Source: DATGPD01 sp041398565 (GTDB lineage: Bacteria; Planctomycetota; UBA1135; UBA2386). Taken from it: a stretch of DNA of 64,000 nucleotides. Of the stretch, positions 27,310 to 35,151 are shown piece after piece. The number at the start of each line of letters is the position of its first letter. Position 1 is the stretch's first letter. Below the pieces are notes generated by a model. It was not told where the DNA came from. It saw nothing but the letters and a program-made list of their open reading frames with translations, and did not search any database. The position numbers and the translations under genes are program-made. The stretch covers positions 744,001 to 808,000 of the forward strand of contig JAWKUN010000003.1 in NCBI GenBank assembly GCA_041398565.1, written 5' to 3'.

Positions 27310-27487
27310 GGAGCGCGGGTGTAGTGCACGCCAAGGGTCGGCGCCAGCACGACTTGGCCGGCCCCGAGGGCCGCGGGGAAAGACGCTGCCGGCGGCCTCC
27401 AGCGCCCTCGGACGCCGGTGCGAGAGCCCGGAAGGACTTTTGCGCCGCCGTCGTCTACCATTTTCCACCCGCCCGGGACGAACGACC

Positions 27488-28759
27488 ATGCACTTGTCAC
27501 ACCTGCTCCGTCTTCCCTCGCTCGCGCTCTTGTGCGGCGCTGCGGCCCATGGCTTGGGCGCCCAGGCCAAGGGCACGTCCGAGACGCACAACGAGGCGGA
27601 GAAGCACTCCGAGGAGATCAAGCGGCTGGAGGAGGAGAAGGCGCAGCAGGCCATCGACGTCGATTCCGCCGATGGCGAGTCCAAGGCGGGCGGGGGAGTC
27701 GCTCATCCGGCCAACCTCGCTGCGTACGCCTATCCGCATGTCACCACGCGACCGCGCCGACTGGCACCGGGAGAGAACGGCACCCTGGTGATCGTCTTCG
27801 CCCTGCAGACCCCGGCCGTGGTGGTGGGGGATGCCTCCATCAGCATGACCTACGAAGTGAAGCAGGGCTTGCTGCAGCTCGGGACCTACAGCGTGGTCCC
27901 CGCAACCCCGGGCACTCTCGACACCAAGTTCAAGGGCCAGCTGGTGCACGACAACACGCTCACCGTGGAGATCCCGGTGGTCGTGGCGCCGGAGGCCAAG
28001 TTCGGCGAGGTTCCCGTGACCTTGAGTCTCAAGGCTTCCGTCGCCAACGGCGCTTCGGGTGCGGCCCTCGGCGAGTTGAGCATGCCGGTCCAGGGGCGCG
28101 TCACCATCGGGCGTCCGGTGCCGCGCCCCATGGTGCGGGATACGGGGACGGGGATTCCGGCGAGCACCGCGGCCGCGACGACGCCGGTCATGGCACCGCC
28201 TGACGACGGCGCGGCGATGGATGCGCCGCCGCCGCCGAGCGCGCCCGCGGTGGCCGCCACGGCGCTGGCGACCAACGCTGACGGCGTGTCGATGGACGTG
28301 CGGCTCGATCGCTCGAGTCTGCCGCTCGGCGAGTCGGCCACGGCGACGGTGACCCTGCACGTGCCGGCAGGCCGGGCGATCGCGCGCGGCGAGGGCTCGG
28401 CTCCCGTCGTGCAGGTGTTGGGCGCCGATGCGGGGGTGAGCGTGGAGCCGGGCGCGTGGACGCCCGCGACGTCGGCGAGGGTCGGCGACGCCGAGGTCCA
28501 GGTGTCGCGCGGCACGCTCTCGCTGCCAGTCGTCCTGCGCGCCGACGCCGACGCCATGGCCGGGCTCCGCCAGCTCCAGTTCAAGGTGACCTATCGCGAC
28601 GCGAGCGAGGACGAGAACACCCCCCGGGTCTTGACCTTGCCTGTCGTTTTGTCAGTCGGCAACGATCCTACAGTGGCAACTCCGGCACTCTTCTACGTGG
28701 CCGGTATCGCCCTCGCCCTCCTGCTCCTCTTCGTGGTGGTGCGGGCGGTACGCCGCTGA
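27488..28759 (+). CDS. secreted, C-terminally anchored protein with DsbD-like beta domain
   Basis: 423 residues: signal peptide (LLRLPSLALLCGAAAHGLGA), a short charged coiled coil (EKHSEEIKRLEEEKAQQ), and a beta-rich part resembling the N-terminal domain of DsbD (LAPGENGTLVIVFALQTPAV). There is a Pro/Ala linker near 230-255, a second beta domain, and a final membrane helix (LFYVAGIALALLLLFVVV). No catalytic Cys pair is visible. It is divergent from mrp. The DsbD resemblance is by eye only. Confidence 0.62.
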   Translation: MHLSHLLRLPSLALLCGAAAHGLGAQAKGTSETHNEAEKHSEEIKRLEEEKAQQAIDVDSADGESKAGGGVAHPANLAAYAYPHVTTRPRRLAPGENGTLVIVFALQTPAVVVGDASISMTYEVKQGLLQLGTYSVVPATPGTLDTKFKGQLVHDNTLTVEIPVVVAPEAKFGEVPVTLSLKASVANGASGAALGELSMPVQGRVTIGRPVPRPMVRDTGTGIPASTAAATTPVMAPPDDGAAMDAPPPPSAPAVAATALATNADGVSMDVRLDRSSLPLGESATATVTLHVPAGRAIARGEGSAPVVQVLGADAGVSVEPGAWTPATSARVGDAEVQVSRGTLSLPVVLRADADAMAGLRQLQFKVTYRDASEDENTPRVLTLPVVLSVGNDPTVATPALFYVAGIALALLLLFVVVRAVRR

Positions 28760-28781
28760 GGGTGTTCTAAGTCCTCATGCT

Positions 28782-28797
28782 GCAGTCTTTTGACTGC
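28782..28797 (+). terminator. possible hairpin terminator
   Basis: GCAGTC-TTTT-GACTGC, a perfect 6-bp stem 22 bases after the stop of the DsbD-like gene, followed only by TTC. A weak intrinsic terminator at most. Confidence 0.3.
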
Positions 28798-28920
28798 TTC
28801 GAGGGCGGTCGGCGAGGGGGAGTGCCTCGGCCCCAGCGCGCCTGGGCGCGGCATTTGCACGCTGCGCCGCGCCGACTCCCGTAGTACTTTCTCCCGAGTG
28901 TCGGGGGAAACCTGGGGGTT

Positions 28921-28934
28921 GGTTCGTTCGAACC
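28921..28934. promoter_or_regulatory. palindrome just upstream of the sigma-factor start
   Basis: GGTTCG-TT-CGAACC is a perfect inverted repeat ending 9 bases before ATG 28944. Its place suits an operator or a leader hairpin over the ribosome-binding region. Confidence 0.35.
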
Positions 28935-28943
28935 ACCACACCC

Positions 28944-30164
28944 ATGGTCCCATTCGCTGCCCCCTTCCCCGGCCGTCGCGGTCGACCTGGGTCGTCCCTC
29001 GCGCTGAGCGAGCTGGACGCCCATCTCGACGTCCCGACAGAGCGGTTCGCGCGCGTGTGCGAGCAGCTCGCGAAGGCCATGGTGACGCGTCGCATCGGCA
29101 TCACCGTTCCACCGGCGCCCTTCGCTCGCATCGATGACCTCGACGCGCGCACGTCGTGGCCGAGCTACTACGACGCCCAGGTGAACCGGCTGCCTCGCCT
29201 CGAGCGAGCCGACGAGTTCCTCATGGCGCGTCGCTACGAGTTCATGAAGGTGCGCGCCCGCGTCGCCCTCGAGGCGGTGGGTGTGGACGACGGCGCCGTC
29301 CAGGAAGTGCTCGCACCGCCGCGCCTGTTGGACTCGCAGGAGATCCTGGCGCTGCCGCAGCGCCGCCGCCGCCTTCCCCTCAAGGGCAAGGCCGGGGCCC
29401 GCGTGGCGGTGGGATACGCCGTCTGCGCGCTGCGCGAATTGCACGATCTGCGCAACCTCTTCGTCGAAGGCGCTCTCTACATGGTGCTCGCCTCGGTGCA
29501 GCGCTACCGAGGCCTCGGCGTCGACATCGTCGACCTGATCCAGGAAGGCAACGCGTCACTCTTCCAGGCGATCGAGGGCTTCGACTGGCGGCGGGACGTG
29601 CGGTTCAGGACCTACGCTCAGTTCTGGATCCAGCAGGCCATCCTCAAGACCCTGTACAACGCGTCGCGCACCGTGCGCGTGCCGATCTGGGTGCAGAAGA
29701 CACTCAAGAAGATCCAGCGCCTGCGCGAGTCGACCGCCAACCCCGACGGGTCGCCGCTCACCTCGACCCAGGTCGCCGACAAGCTCGAGATGCCCGTCGA
29801 GCGCGTCGAGGAGCTCCTCCGGGTTCGTCGCTACGCCGTGAGTATCGACCAAGAGCGCCCAGGCATGGAGGGTCGGACGATCGCCCAGGAGATCGCCGAC
29901 GAGTCGCTCGAGCCGGTCGAGAACACCGTCGTCGAGGACGACCTGTCAGCACGCCTGGGCGAGGCGATGGCCGACCTGCCCGACCGCGAGCGGCTGATCC
30001 TGAGCCGGCGCTACGGTCTCGACGGCGGCGCGCCGGAGACGCTCGGCGATATCGCCGACGATCTCGGGATCAGTGCCGAGCGCGTGCGTCAGCTGCAGAA
30101 CGCGGCGCTGACGCGCTTGCGCCTGCCGCGCAAGCTGGCGCTGCTCAAGGCGTTTGCCGGCTGA
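28944..30164 (+). CDS. sigma-70 family (primary-like) sigma factor
   Basis: 406 residues. Region 2 is clear (VDIVDLIQEGNASLFQAIEG, then FRTYAQFWIQQAILKTLY). Regions 3 and 4 follow (PLTSTQVADKLEMPVERVEE; LPDRERLILSRRYGL; AERVRQLQNAALTRLR). The N-terminal 150 residues are divergent and lack region 1.1. Typical primary sigmas read FSTYATWWIRQAI at the -10-binding helix; FRTYAQFWIQQAI here is a clear variant. An alternative (group 2/3) sigma is as likely as the housekeeping one. The 3' end overlaps the convergent amidase gene by 20 bases. Confidence 0.88.
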   Translation: MVPFAAPFPGRRGRPGSSLALSELDAHLDVPTERFARVCEQLAKAMVTRRIGITVPPAPFARIDDLDARTSWPSYYDAQVNRLPRLERADEFLMARRYEFMKVRARVALEAVGVDDGAVQEVLAPPRLLDSQEILALPQRRRRLPLKGKAGARVAVGYAVCALRELHDLRNLFVEGALYMVLASVQRYRGLGVDIVDLIQEGNASLFQAIEGFDWRRDVRFRTYAQFWIQQAILKTLYNASRTVRVPIWVQKTLKKIQRLRESTANPDGSPLTSTQVADKLEMPVERVEELLRVRRYAVSIDQERPGMEGRTIAQEIADESLEPVENTVVEDDLSARLGEAMADLPDRERLILSRRYGLDGGAPETLGDIADDLGISAERVRQLQNAALTRLRLPRKLALLKAFAG

Positions 30165-31011
30165 CGGCGGGCGCCGACCACGCCTCGGCCCACCACGCTG
30201 GGTAGAGCTCCAGTCGACGATCGCGTTCGATCGGCATCATGCGTCGCATGGTGCGCACCTTGCGCGGCTCGATCTCGGCCACGACCGTCCCGGCGTCACC
30301 CTGACCCGACGCCAGCACCTCGCCCATCGGATCGACGATGCGGCTGTTGCCAGGAAACGCCAGCTGGTCGGTGCCCTTCAGCGACCCCTCGCTGCCCGTG
30401 CGGTTGCAGCCGAGGACGAAGCACTGATTCTCGATCGCCCGGGCGTCGATCAGGGCGCGCCAGTGACTCGCGCGCGACTCGGGCCATTGCGCCGGGACGA
30501 CCAGGATCTCGACGTGTTGGTAGAAGAACCAACGCATCAGTTCCGCGAACCTGAGGTCGTAGCACACCGCCAACCCCAGGCGGCCGACGCTGGTGTCGAC
30601 TGCCGCCGGCTCGGAGCCGGGCGACATCGACCGGTCCTCGGCGTTCGGCGTGAACAGGTGGATCTTGCGGTAGGACGCGGCGACGTCGCCGCGGTCGCAC
30701 ACCAGCACGCGGTTGAACCGCTTGCAGCCGTCAGCCTCCACCGCACTGCCGACGACGACCATGTCGAGCTCTTGCGACAGGCGCAGCACCCGTTCGTCGG
30801 CCTGTCGCGCTTCGCGCACGACATCCTCGTCCCACGTGGGCAGGAACGAGGTCGACCACAGCTCCGGCAGAATCGCAAGCTTGACCCCCTGCTCGGCCGC
30901 GCTCTGCAGATGCCGCTCGGCACAAGCGAGGTTCGCCGACACGTCGCCACGACGGACGTCGAACTGCACGCAGGCGCCGAGGAAATCGAGTGGCGGCTTC
31001 TCGTCGGTCAT
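30145..31011 (-). CDS. carbon-nitrogen hydrolase (omega-amidase-like)
   Basis: 288 residues with the nitrilase-superfamily triad: Glu in ILPELW, Lys in YRKIHLF and Cys in LAVCYDLRFAELMR. The CYDLRFPE-type motif and overall length fit the omega-amidase/Nit2 group that hydrolyses alpha-ketoglutaramate-like amides. It acts in the cytoplasm. It is convergent and overlapping with the sigma gene. Confidence 0.88.
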   Translation of the reverse strand: MTDEKPPLDFLGACVQFDVRRGDVSANLACAERHLQSAAEQGVKLAILPELWSTSFLPTWDEDVVREARQADERVLRLSQELDMVVVGSAVEADGCKRFNRVLVCDRGDVAASYRKIHLFTPNAEDRSMSPGSEPAAVDTSVGRLGLAVCYDLRFAELMRWFFYQHVEILVVPAQWPESRASHWRALIDARAIENQCFVLGCNRTGSEGSLKGTDQLAFPGNSRIVDPMGEVLASGQGDAGTVVAEIEPRKVRTMRRMMPIERDRRLELYPAWWAEAWSAPAVSRQTP

Positions 31012-31107
31012 CGGGAGGCGAGAGCATAGCCCGCCGCAGCGCGAGTTGTTCGTGCGGCGCCAGGACTCCCGGCGCGACTCACGTCGACGCCGGTCTTCGC
31101 CGGCGGC

Positions 31108-31593
31108 TCAGCCCTTGAACAGGATGTCGTCCGCGGCTGGCGTCAGGTTGGTCGGCCGCGCCGCCTTGCGCCGGCGCGCACGGGTCGGATTGGTGTCCTC
31201 GATCAGCTGGTCGCTGGGCTTGAAGATGATCGTCTCCTTGTCGGCGACGTCGATGCTCTTGCCGGTGAGCGGGTGCTTGTAGGCGCGGCCCTTGCGGACG
31301 CGGCGCTCGAAGGTGCCGAAGCCCTTCACCGCCACCTTGCCGCGATTGAGCAGCAGGTCGCGCACCGAGTCGAGGACGGCATCGAGCACTCGGGCGGCGG
31401 TGCGGCGCGGCACGTTCAGTTCCTCGGCGACTCGGTCGGCGAGGATGCCCTTGTTGGCTTGCCGGCCGAAGACCTCTTCCGAGGCGGCCCCGGGCCGCTG
31501 CGGCCCGCTGTTGGGATGTCCCTCCATCGTCATCATCTCCCCATTCCGATCCTTCATCGTGGTGTTCTTCGCGTCCTCGTTCACACGGGTCAT
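31108..31593 (-). CDS. HU/IHF-family DNA-binding protein with N-terminal extension
   Basis: 161 residues from ATG 31593. The HU fold covers about residues 48-135 (ILADRVAEELNVPRRTAARV, VKGFGTFERRVRKGRAYKHP, IIFKPSDQL). The first ~45 residues are extra and low in structure, and the tail (RARRRKAARPTN) is basic. HU proteins are about 90 residues, so ATGs at 31557 or 31539 giving shorter forms are possible. The gene follows the MinD-like ATPase by 50 bases on the same strand. Confidence 0.85.
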   Translation of the reverse strand: MTRVNEDAKNTTMKDRNGEMMTMEGHPNSGPQRPGAASEEVFGRQANKGILADRVAEELNVPRRTAARVLDAVLDSVRDLLLNRGKVAVKGFGTFERRVRKGRAYKHPLTGKSIDVADKETIIFKPSDQLIEDTNPTRARRRKAARPTNLTPAADDILFKG

Positions 31594-31643
31594 CCCGCAC
31601 CTCTCCTTCGCTGTTCCGGCCGCTCGTGCGCCGGACTTGTAGC

Positions 31644-32435
31644 TCACGTGCCTGAGGTCGTGCCAGCCGCGGTTTGCACCGGCGGCAAGTAGCGCTCGAG
31701 TGCTGCGATGATCCGCGCCAGATACTTGCTCGCGACCGTCTCCGGAAATGCTTCGCAGAACGGTGCGCGTTTCACGACTGCTCCTTCCACGTTCTGATCT
31801 TCCGGCAGCAAGCCCAGCCAGTTGAGTTCGTGCTTGAGGAATCGTTCGGAGCAGCCCTTCAGCTTCTGCCACACCTGGTCCGCCTCCTCGGGCGAGCGGA
31901 CTCGGTTGACGACGAGATGCATCGGGTTCTGGTAGCCCTCCTGCACCATCACCTTGATGATCCCGTAGGCGTCGGCGATCGCCGCGAAGTTGCTCGTGGT
32001 GACCACCAGGGTGTGATCGCTCAGCGCGACGAAGTCGGTGACCGCTCGCGACACGCCGGCCCCGGTATCGAGCAGGATGATGTCGCAGTAGGGCCGCAGG
32101 TCGCGGATCGCGGTGCGGATGCGCTCGCGACCCTGCTCGTCGAGGTTCGCCATCTCCTTGATGCCGCTACCGCCAGAGATGAACTTGACCCCGTTGGCGC
32201 CGTGCTGGATGACCTCCGGCAACGAGGCGCGGTTCTCGAGGTAGTCGCACAGAGTCTTGTCCGGCTTCAGGCCGGCGAGAATGTGCGTGTTGGCCAACCC
32301 GAGGTCGGCGTCGACCACGACGGTGCGGCGGCCGGTGCGTGCCAGCGCCGTCGCCAAGTTGACGCAGAGCGAGGTCTTGCCAACGCCACCCTTGCCTGAC
32401 GTGACCGCCAGCACCACGGCTTTCGTGCGTCCCAT
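31644..32435 (-). CDS. MinD/FlhG-like P-loop ATPase
   Basis: 263 residues with the deviant Walker A SGKGGVGKTSLCVNLA at the N-terminus, the Walker B-like VVVDADLGLANTHILAG and DIILLDTGAGVSRAV. Length, and the absence of a clear C-terminal amphipathic membrane helix, suit FlhG/YlxH or a ParA-type positioning ATPase better than MinD. No flagellar genes are in view. ATG 32435 precedes the P-loop by about a dozen residues. Confidence 0.86.
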   Translation of the reverse strand: MGRTKAVVLAVTSGKGGVGKTSLCVNLATALARTGRRTVVVDADLGLANTHILAGLKPDKTLCDYLENRASLPEVIQHGANGVKFISGGSGIKEMANLDEQGRERIRTAIRDLRPYCDIILLDTGAGVSRAVTDFVALSDHTLVVTTSNFAAIADAYGIIKVMVQEGYQNPMHLVVNRVRSPEEADQVWQKLKGCSERFLKHELNWLGLLPEDQNVEGAVVKRAPFCEAFPETVASKYLARIIAALERYLPPVQTAAGTTSGT

Positions 32436-32683
32436 CCGGATACGTTCCCCTTCGCTTGTTGATCGTCGGGAGTCTCGGTCCCGTCGGCTCCAATGATCGG
32501 ACGCGTCTCGCCGTAGCTTTTGCTCAGTTGGAGACTTCCGCGGCTTGTGCCGGGCGGCGCCCGTTGCCGATCTCTGGCCAGCCGACGCGTCGGCCGGCGT
32601 CGTCCGCGACAGTCGTTCGTCGCGGCCGATCGCTCTCGCCGGTATCCGTGTAGACGTGCGGCAACGTCGAGGTTTCGCGCACC

Positions 32684-33232
32684 ATGGCATCCAACGAGCG
32701 CCGCCGGCGCACGCTCATCGTCAACGAGCCGCTGCAGAAGCGGATCATCGTCGCCGTTTCCCTCATTCCGACCATCGGCCTGGCGCTGGCGACCCTCATC
32801 GTTGCGGTCTTCTGCCGGCGTTTGCTGGGTGAGGCCCTCGAACAGGACGTCGAGCTGCCCAGCCTGGTGCCGCTGTTCGTGTCGATCCTCGGCTTCACCC
32901 TGGCTGCCGGCGCCGTGGTCGTGTTCCAGGCGTTGCGCTTCTCGCACCGGATCGCCGGACCGGCCTACCGTCTCATCAGGTCGATGGAGCGCGTTCGCAG
33001 TGGAGACATCAGCTTCCGCGTCAACCTGCGCCGCGGCGACCATCTGACCGAGGTCGCGGCAGAGATGAACAACCTCATCGACTGGCTCAACGAGAATCCG
33101 CCGTCCGGGGTGCGGACCGGCACCGACTTGGTGCGCGTCGGACGCCGTCGATCCCGAGACGAGACTGCCGGCACCTTGGATCTCGACACCTTGCCGCCCT
33201 CTGATCGATCGGCGGTCGAGGTGGACGCGTGA
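32684..33232 (+). CDS. two-helix membrane protein with HAMP domain
   Basis: 182 residues. Two membrane helices (ILVAVS-type at 20-45: IIVAVSLIPTIGLALATLIV; and LVPLFVSILGFTLAAGAVVV near 65-85) are followed directly by a HAMP domain (RIAGPAYRLIRSMERVRSGD, then VAAEMNNLIDWL). No kinase or methyl-accepting region follows, so it is a HAMP protein without an output domain. It opens a three-gene run with GTGA and ATGA overlaps. Confidence 0.82.
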   Translation: MASNERRRRTLIVNEPLQKRIIVAVSLIPTIGLALATLIVAVFCRRLLGEALEQDVELPSLVPLFVSILGFTLAAGAVVVFQALRFSHRIAGPAYRLIRSMERVRSGDISFRVNLRRGDHLTEVAAEMNNLIDWLNENPPSGVRTGTDLVRVGRRRSRDETAGTLDLDTLPPSDRSAVEVDA

Positions 33233-33657
33233 GGTCGGCGGGTCGCTTGCGTCCGGCAGCGTCCGTCGACAACGGATCCACCGACGCTACCGCCGTCCGC
33301 TGGGAGTTCGCCGCCGCGGTGCTGACTCTGGTCGTCGCCGGCTTCGCCACGAGCGTGATCCGCAACGGCGTCGACGAACTGGATCGCCGGGTGGGGGCCC
33401 GCCAGCCTCGCATCGACGAGCTGGTGGCGCTCCGCGCCGAACTGCGGCGTGCCGGCCGCGACGGCACCGGCGACTCGACGGAACTCGCGGCCTCACGCTT
33501 GGCCGAGGCCGATTGGGACGACTTGTTCCCGGGCCGCGCGGTGGTGTTGCGCCAGCGCGAGGATGCTTGGGTCTTGGTTCTCGAGCCGAGTGGCGGCGCG
33601 CCGCACACGGAGCGGTTCGGTTCGACGGGCCGATCGGAGGGCGCGCTTCCGCGATGA
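33229..33657 (+). CDS. single-pass membrane protein of unknown function
   Basis: 142 residues starting with GTG in the GTGA that ends the HAMP gene. One membrane helix (FAAAVLTLVVAGFATSVI, about 27-44) precedes an Arg-rich helical region and a short beta tail. It resembles small type IV pilus or type II secretion accessory proteins in layout only. Translation is coupled with both neighbours. Confidence 0.68.
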   Translation: MRSAGRLRPAASVDNGSTDATAVRWEFAAAVLTLVVAGFATSVIRNGVDELDRRVGARQPRIDELVALRAELRRAGRDGTGDSTELAASRLAEADWDDLFPGRAVVLRQREDAWVLVLEPSGGAPHTERFGSTGRSEGALPR

Positions 33658-34904
33658 CTCCAGGCACGGTCGTCTCGGACGGGTCAGGTCGGCAGGCGGT
33701 GGCCCCCGACGCGGAGGCGTCGTGCCGACGCCGGCGGTTGGCGTCCTCCGCCGCCGGAGTGAGGCCGGGCTGGACCCTCGAGCGACTGCTGTGCGACCAC
33801 TCGATCCCCCTGGCCGCGACCATCGCCATGGGTATGGTCGTGCTGGCCCTGTTGGCAGCGTCGCGCGCGGTGGAGCGGAGCGCCTACCAGTTGCGGGGCC
33901 TGGGGTCGACGCGCGCAGCGCTCGCAGCCGAGGAGGCTGCCTTCTCGGTCGCCATCCGCGCCGGGAGTTCGGGGGCCGCGCCGATCCGAGTGTCGACGAG
34001 TTGGGGACTCGACGTCGATGTCCAACGCGTGCGCGACGGGGGGGAACGTCTGGAGCTGACCGTCCCGAGCCGCCGCGGTGCCGAGCGCTACTCTTGCGAA
34101 CTGTTGCGCGGCGCCGCACCGCGATGCTTCGGCCGCCGCCTTACCCTGGGGAGCGAGCTCCCGGACGCGACTTCGAGCTGGGTGCGTGGCGCCGGTGCGA
34201 CGCACGCAGCTTCCCAGCCGCAGGTGGCGCTGCCGCCCGCTGCCGCGAGTGCGATGCCCGGTCTGGCCTGCGACACCGAAGTCGCCTTCTTGCACCTGTC
34301 GGGCGGCACCGACCGCCCCGACTTCACGCTCGGTTCGGGCATGACCGAGATCGTGCCGCCGTCCGACATGTCGGTCATGGAGGTGCGGGGCAACCTGTGG
34401 TTGCCGCCCGACGCCCGGCCGCTCCGATTCGTGCTGCGCTCGCCCTTGACCATCGTCGTGCACGGCAACGTCTACGTCGGCCGTTCGATCGACGTCTCCG
34501 CGCGAGCGCCCCTCACCCTCGTCGCCCACCGCCGTGGCCCGACCTTCCGCGACCTGAACGGCGATGGCGCGTGTTCCGCGGGCGAGCCCAGCCTCGGCGG
34601 TGCCGGCAACCAGGCGATCGAGGGCGACGGATCCTTCTACTTCGGACTGCCTCGACAGGAGACGCGCCCGCTTCTCACGGTCGCCGCCCACGCGGTTGCG
34701 GAGGGCGAGATCCACCTGCTCGGCTCGCTCCGGATGCACGGCGCGCTCGTCGGGGCGCACGGCCTCACCCGGTGTGGCGAGGACGTCCACCTCGACCTGA
34801 CCGGCACCCGATTGCTGGATCCCAGCCGTACCCGTGTACCGGCCTTCGCCACCAGCGGCGGACCGCGTCCCGGCGCCCTACAGCGCGCCTTCGGCCTCCG
34901 CTAA
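33654..34904 (+). CDS. membrane-anchored surface protein, pilin-accessory-like
   Basis: 416 residues. ATG 33654 overlaps the preceding stop (ATGA). A membrane helix near 53-72 (IPLAATIAMGMVVLALLAAS) leads into a helix rich in small residues (LGSTRAALAAEEAAFSVAIR), the layout of PilX-type minor pilins. The rest is beta-rich with a dockerin-like Ca-binding loop (DLNGDGACSAGE). Pilin-related function is an inference from layout; the family is not recognised. Confidence 0.65.
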   Translation: MTPGTVVSDGSGRQAVAPDAEASCRRRRLASSAAGVRPGWTLERLLCDHSIPLAATIAMGMVVLALLAASRAVERSAYQLRGLGSTRAALAAEEAAFSVAIRAGSSGAAPIRVSTSWGLDVDVQRVRDGGERLELTVPSRRGAERYSCELLRGAAPRCFGRRLTLGSELPDATSSWVRGAGATHAASQPQVALPPAAASAMPGLACDTEVAFLHLSGGTDRPDFTLGSGMTEIVPPSDMSVMEVRGNLWLPPDARPLRFVLRSPLTIVVHGNVYVGRSIDVSARAPLTLVAHRRGPTFRDLNGDGACSAGEPSLGGAGNQAIEGDGSFYFGLPRQETRPLLTVAAHAVAEGEIHLLGSLRMHGALVGAHGLTRCGEDVHLDLTGTRLLDPSRTRVPAFATSGGPRPGALQRAFGLR

Positions 34905-34962
34905 GAACTGCAAACCGGCGTTGCATCCAAGCCGGTAGGCGCTACGTTTCCGCCTCCCCGGT

Positions 34963-35038
34963 GGGGGCGTAGCTCAGCTGGTAGAGCGCAGCGTTCGCAA
35001 TGCTGAGGTCAGGGGTTCGACTCCCCTCGCCTCCACCA
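34963..35038 (+). tRNA. tRNA-Ala (anticodon CGC)
   Basis: A 76-base cloverleaf: acceptor GGGGGCG (34963-34969) with CGCCTCC (35028-35034), D arm GCTC/GAGC, anticodon stem CAGCG/TGCTG with loop TTCGCAA, and T arm AGGGGTTCGACTCCCCT. Discriminator A and CCA (35036-35038) are encoded. CGC reads GCG alanine codons, common in this GC-rich DNA. Confidence 0.95.
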
Positions 35039-35151
35039 CCCAACCTCCGAGGCCAACCTCCCGAGGCCATGCTCCTTGGGCCATCGTCGCCTCGGATCCC
35101 AGGTCGCAGCGGCTTCGTCCTTCGAGGCCGATCCCCCTCGTCCCGCCCGCC

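Noticed and set aside
28782..28797. A confident intrinsic terminator after the DsbD-like gene
   Set aside because: The stem is only 6 bp and the T tract is outside the expected place, so it is kept as a low-confidence feature only.
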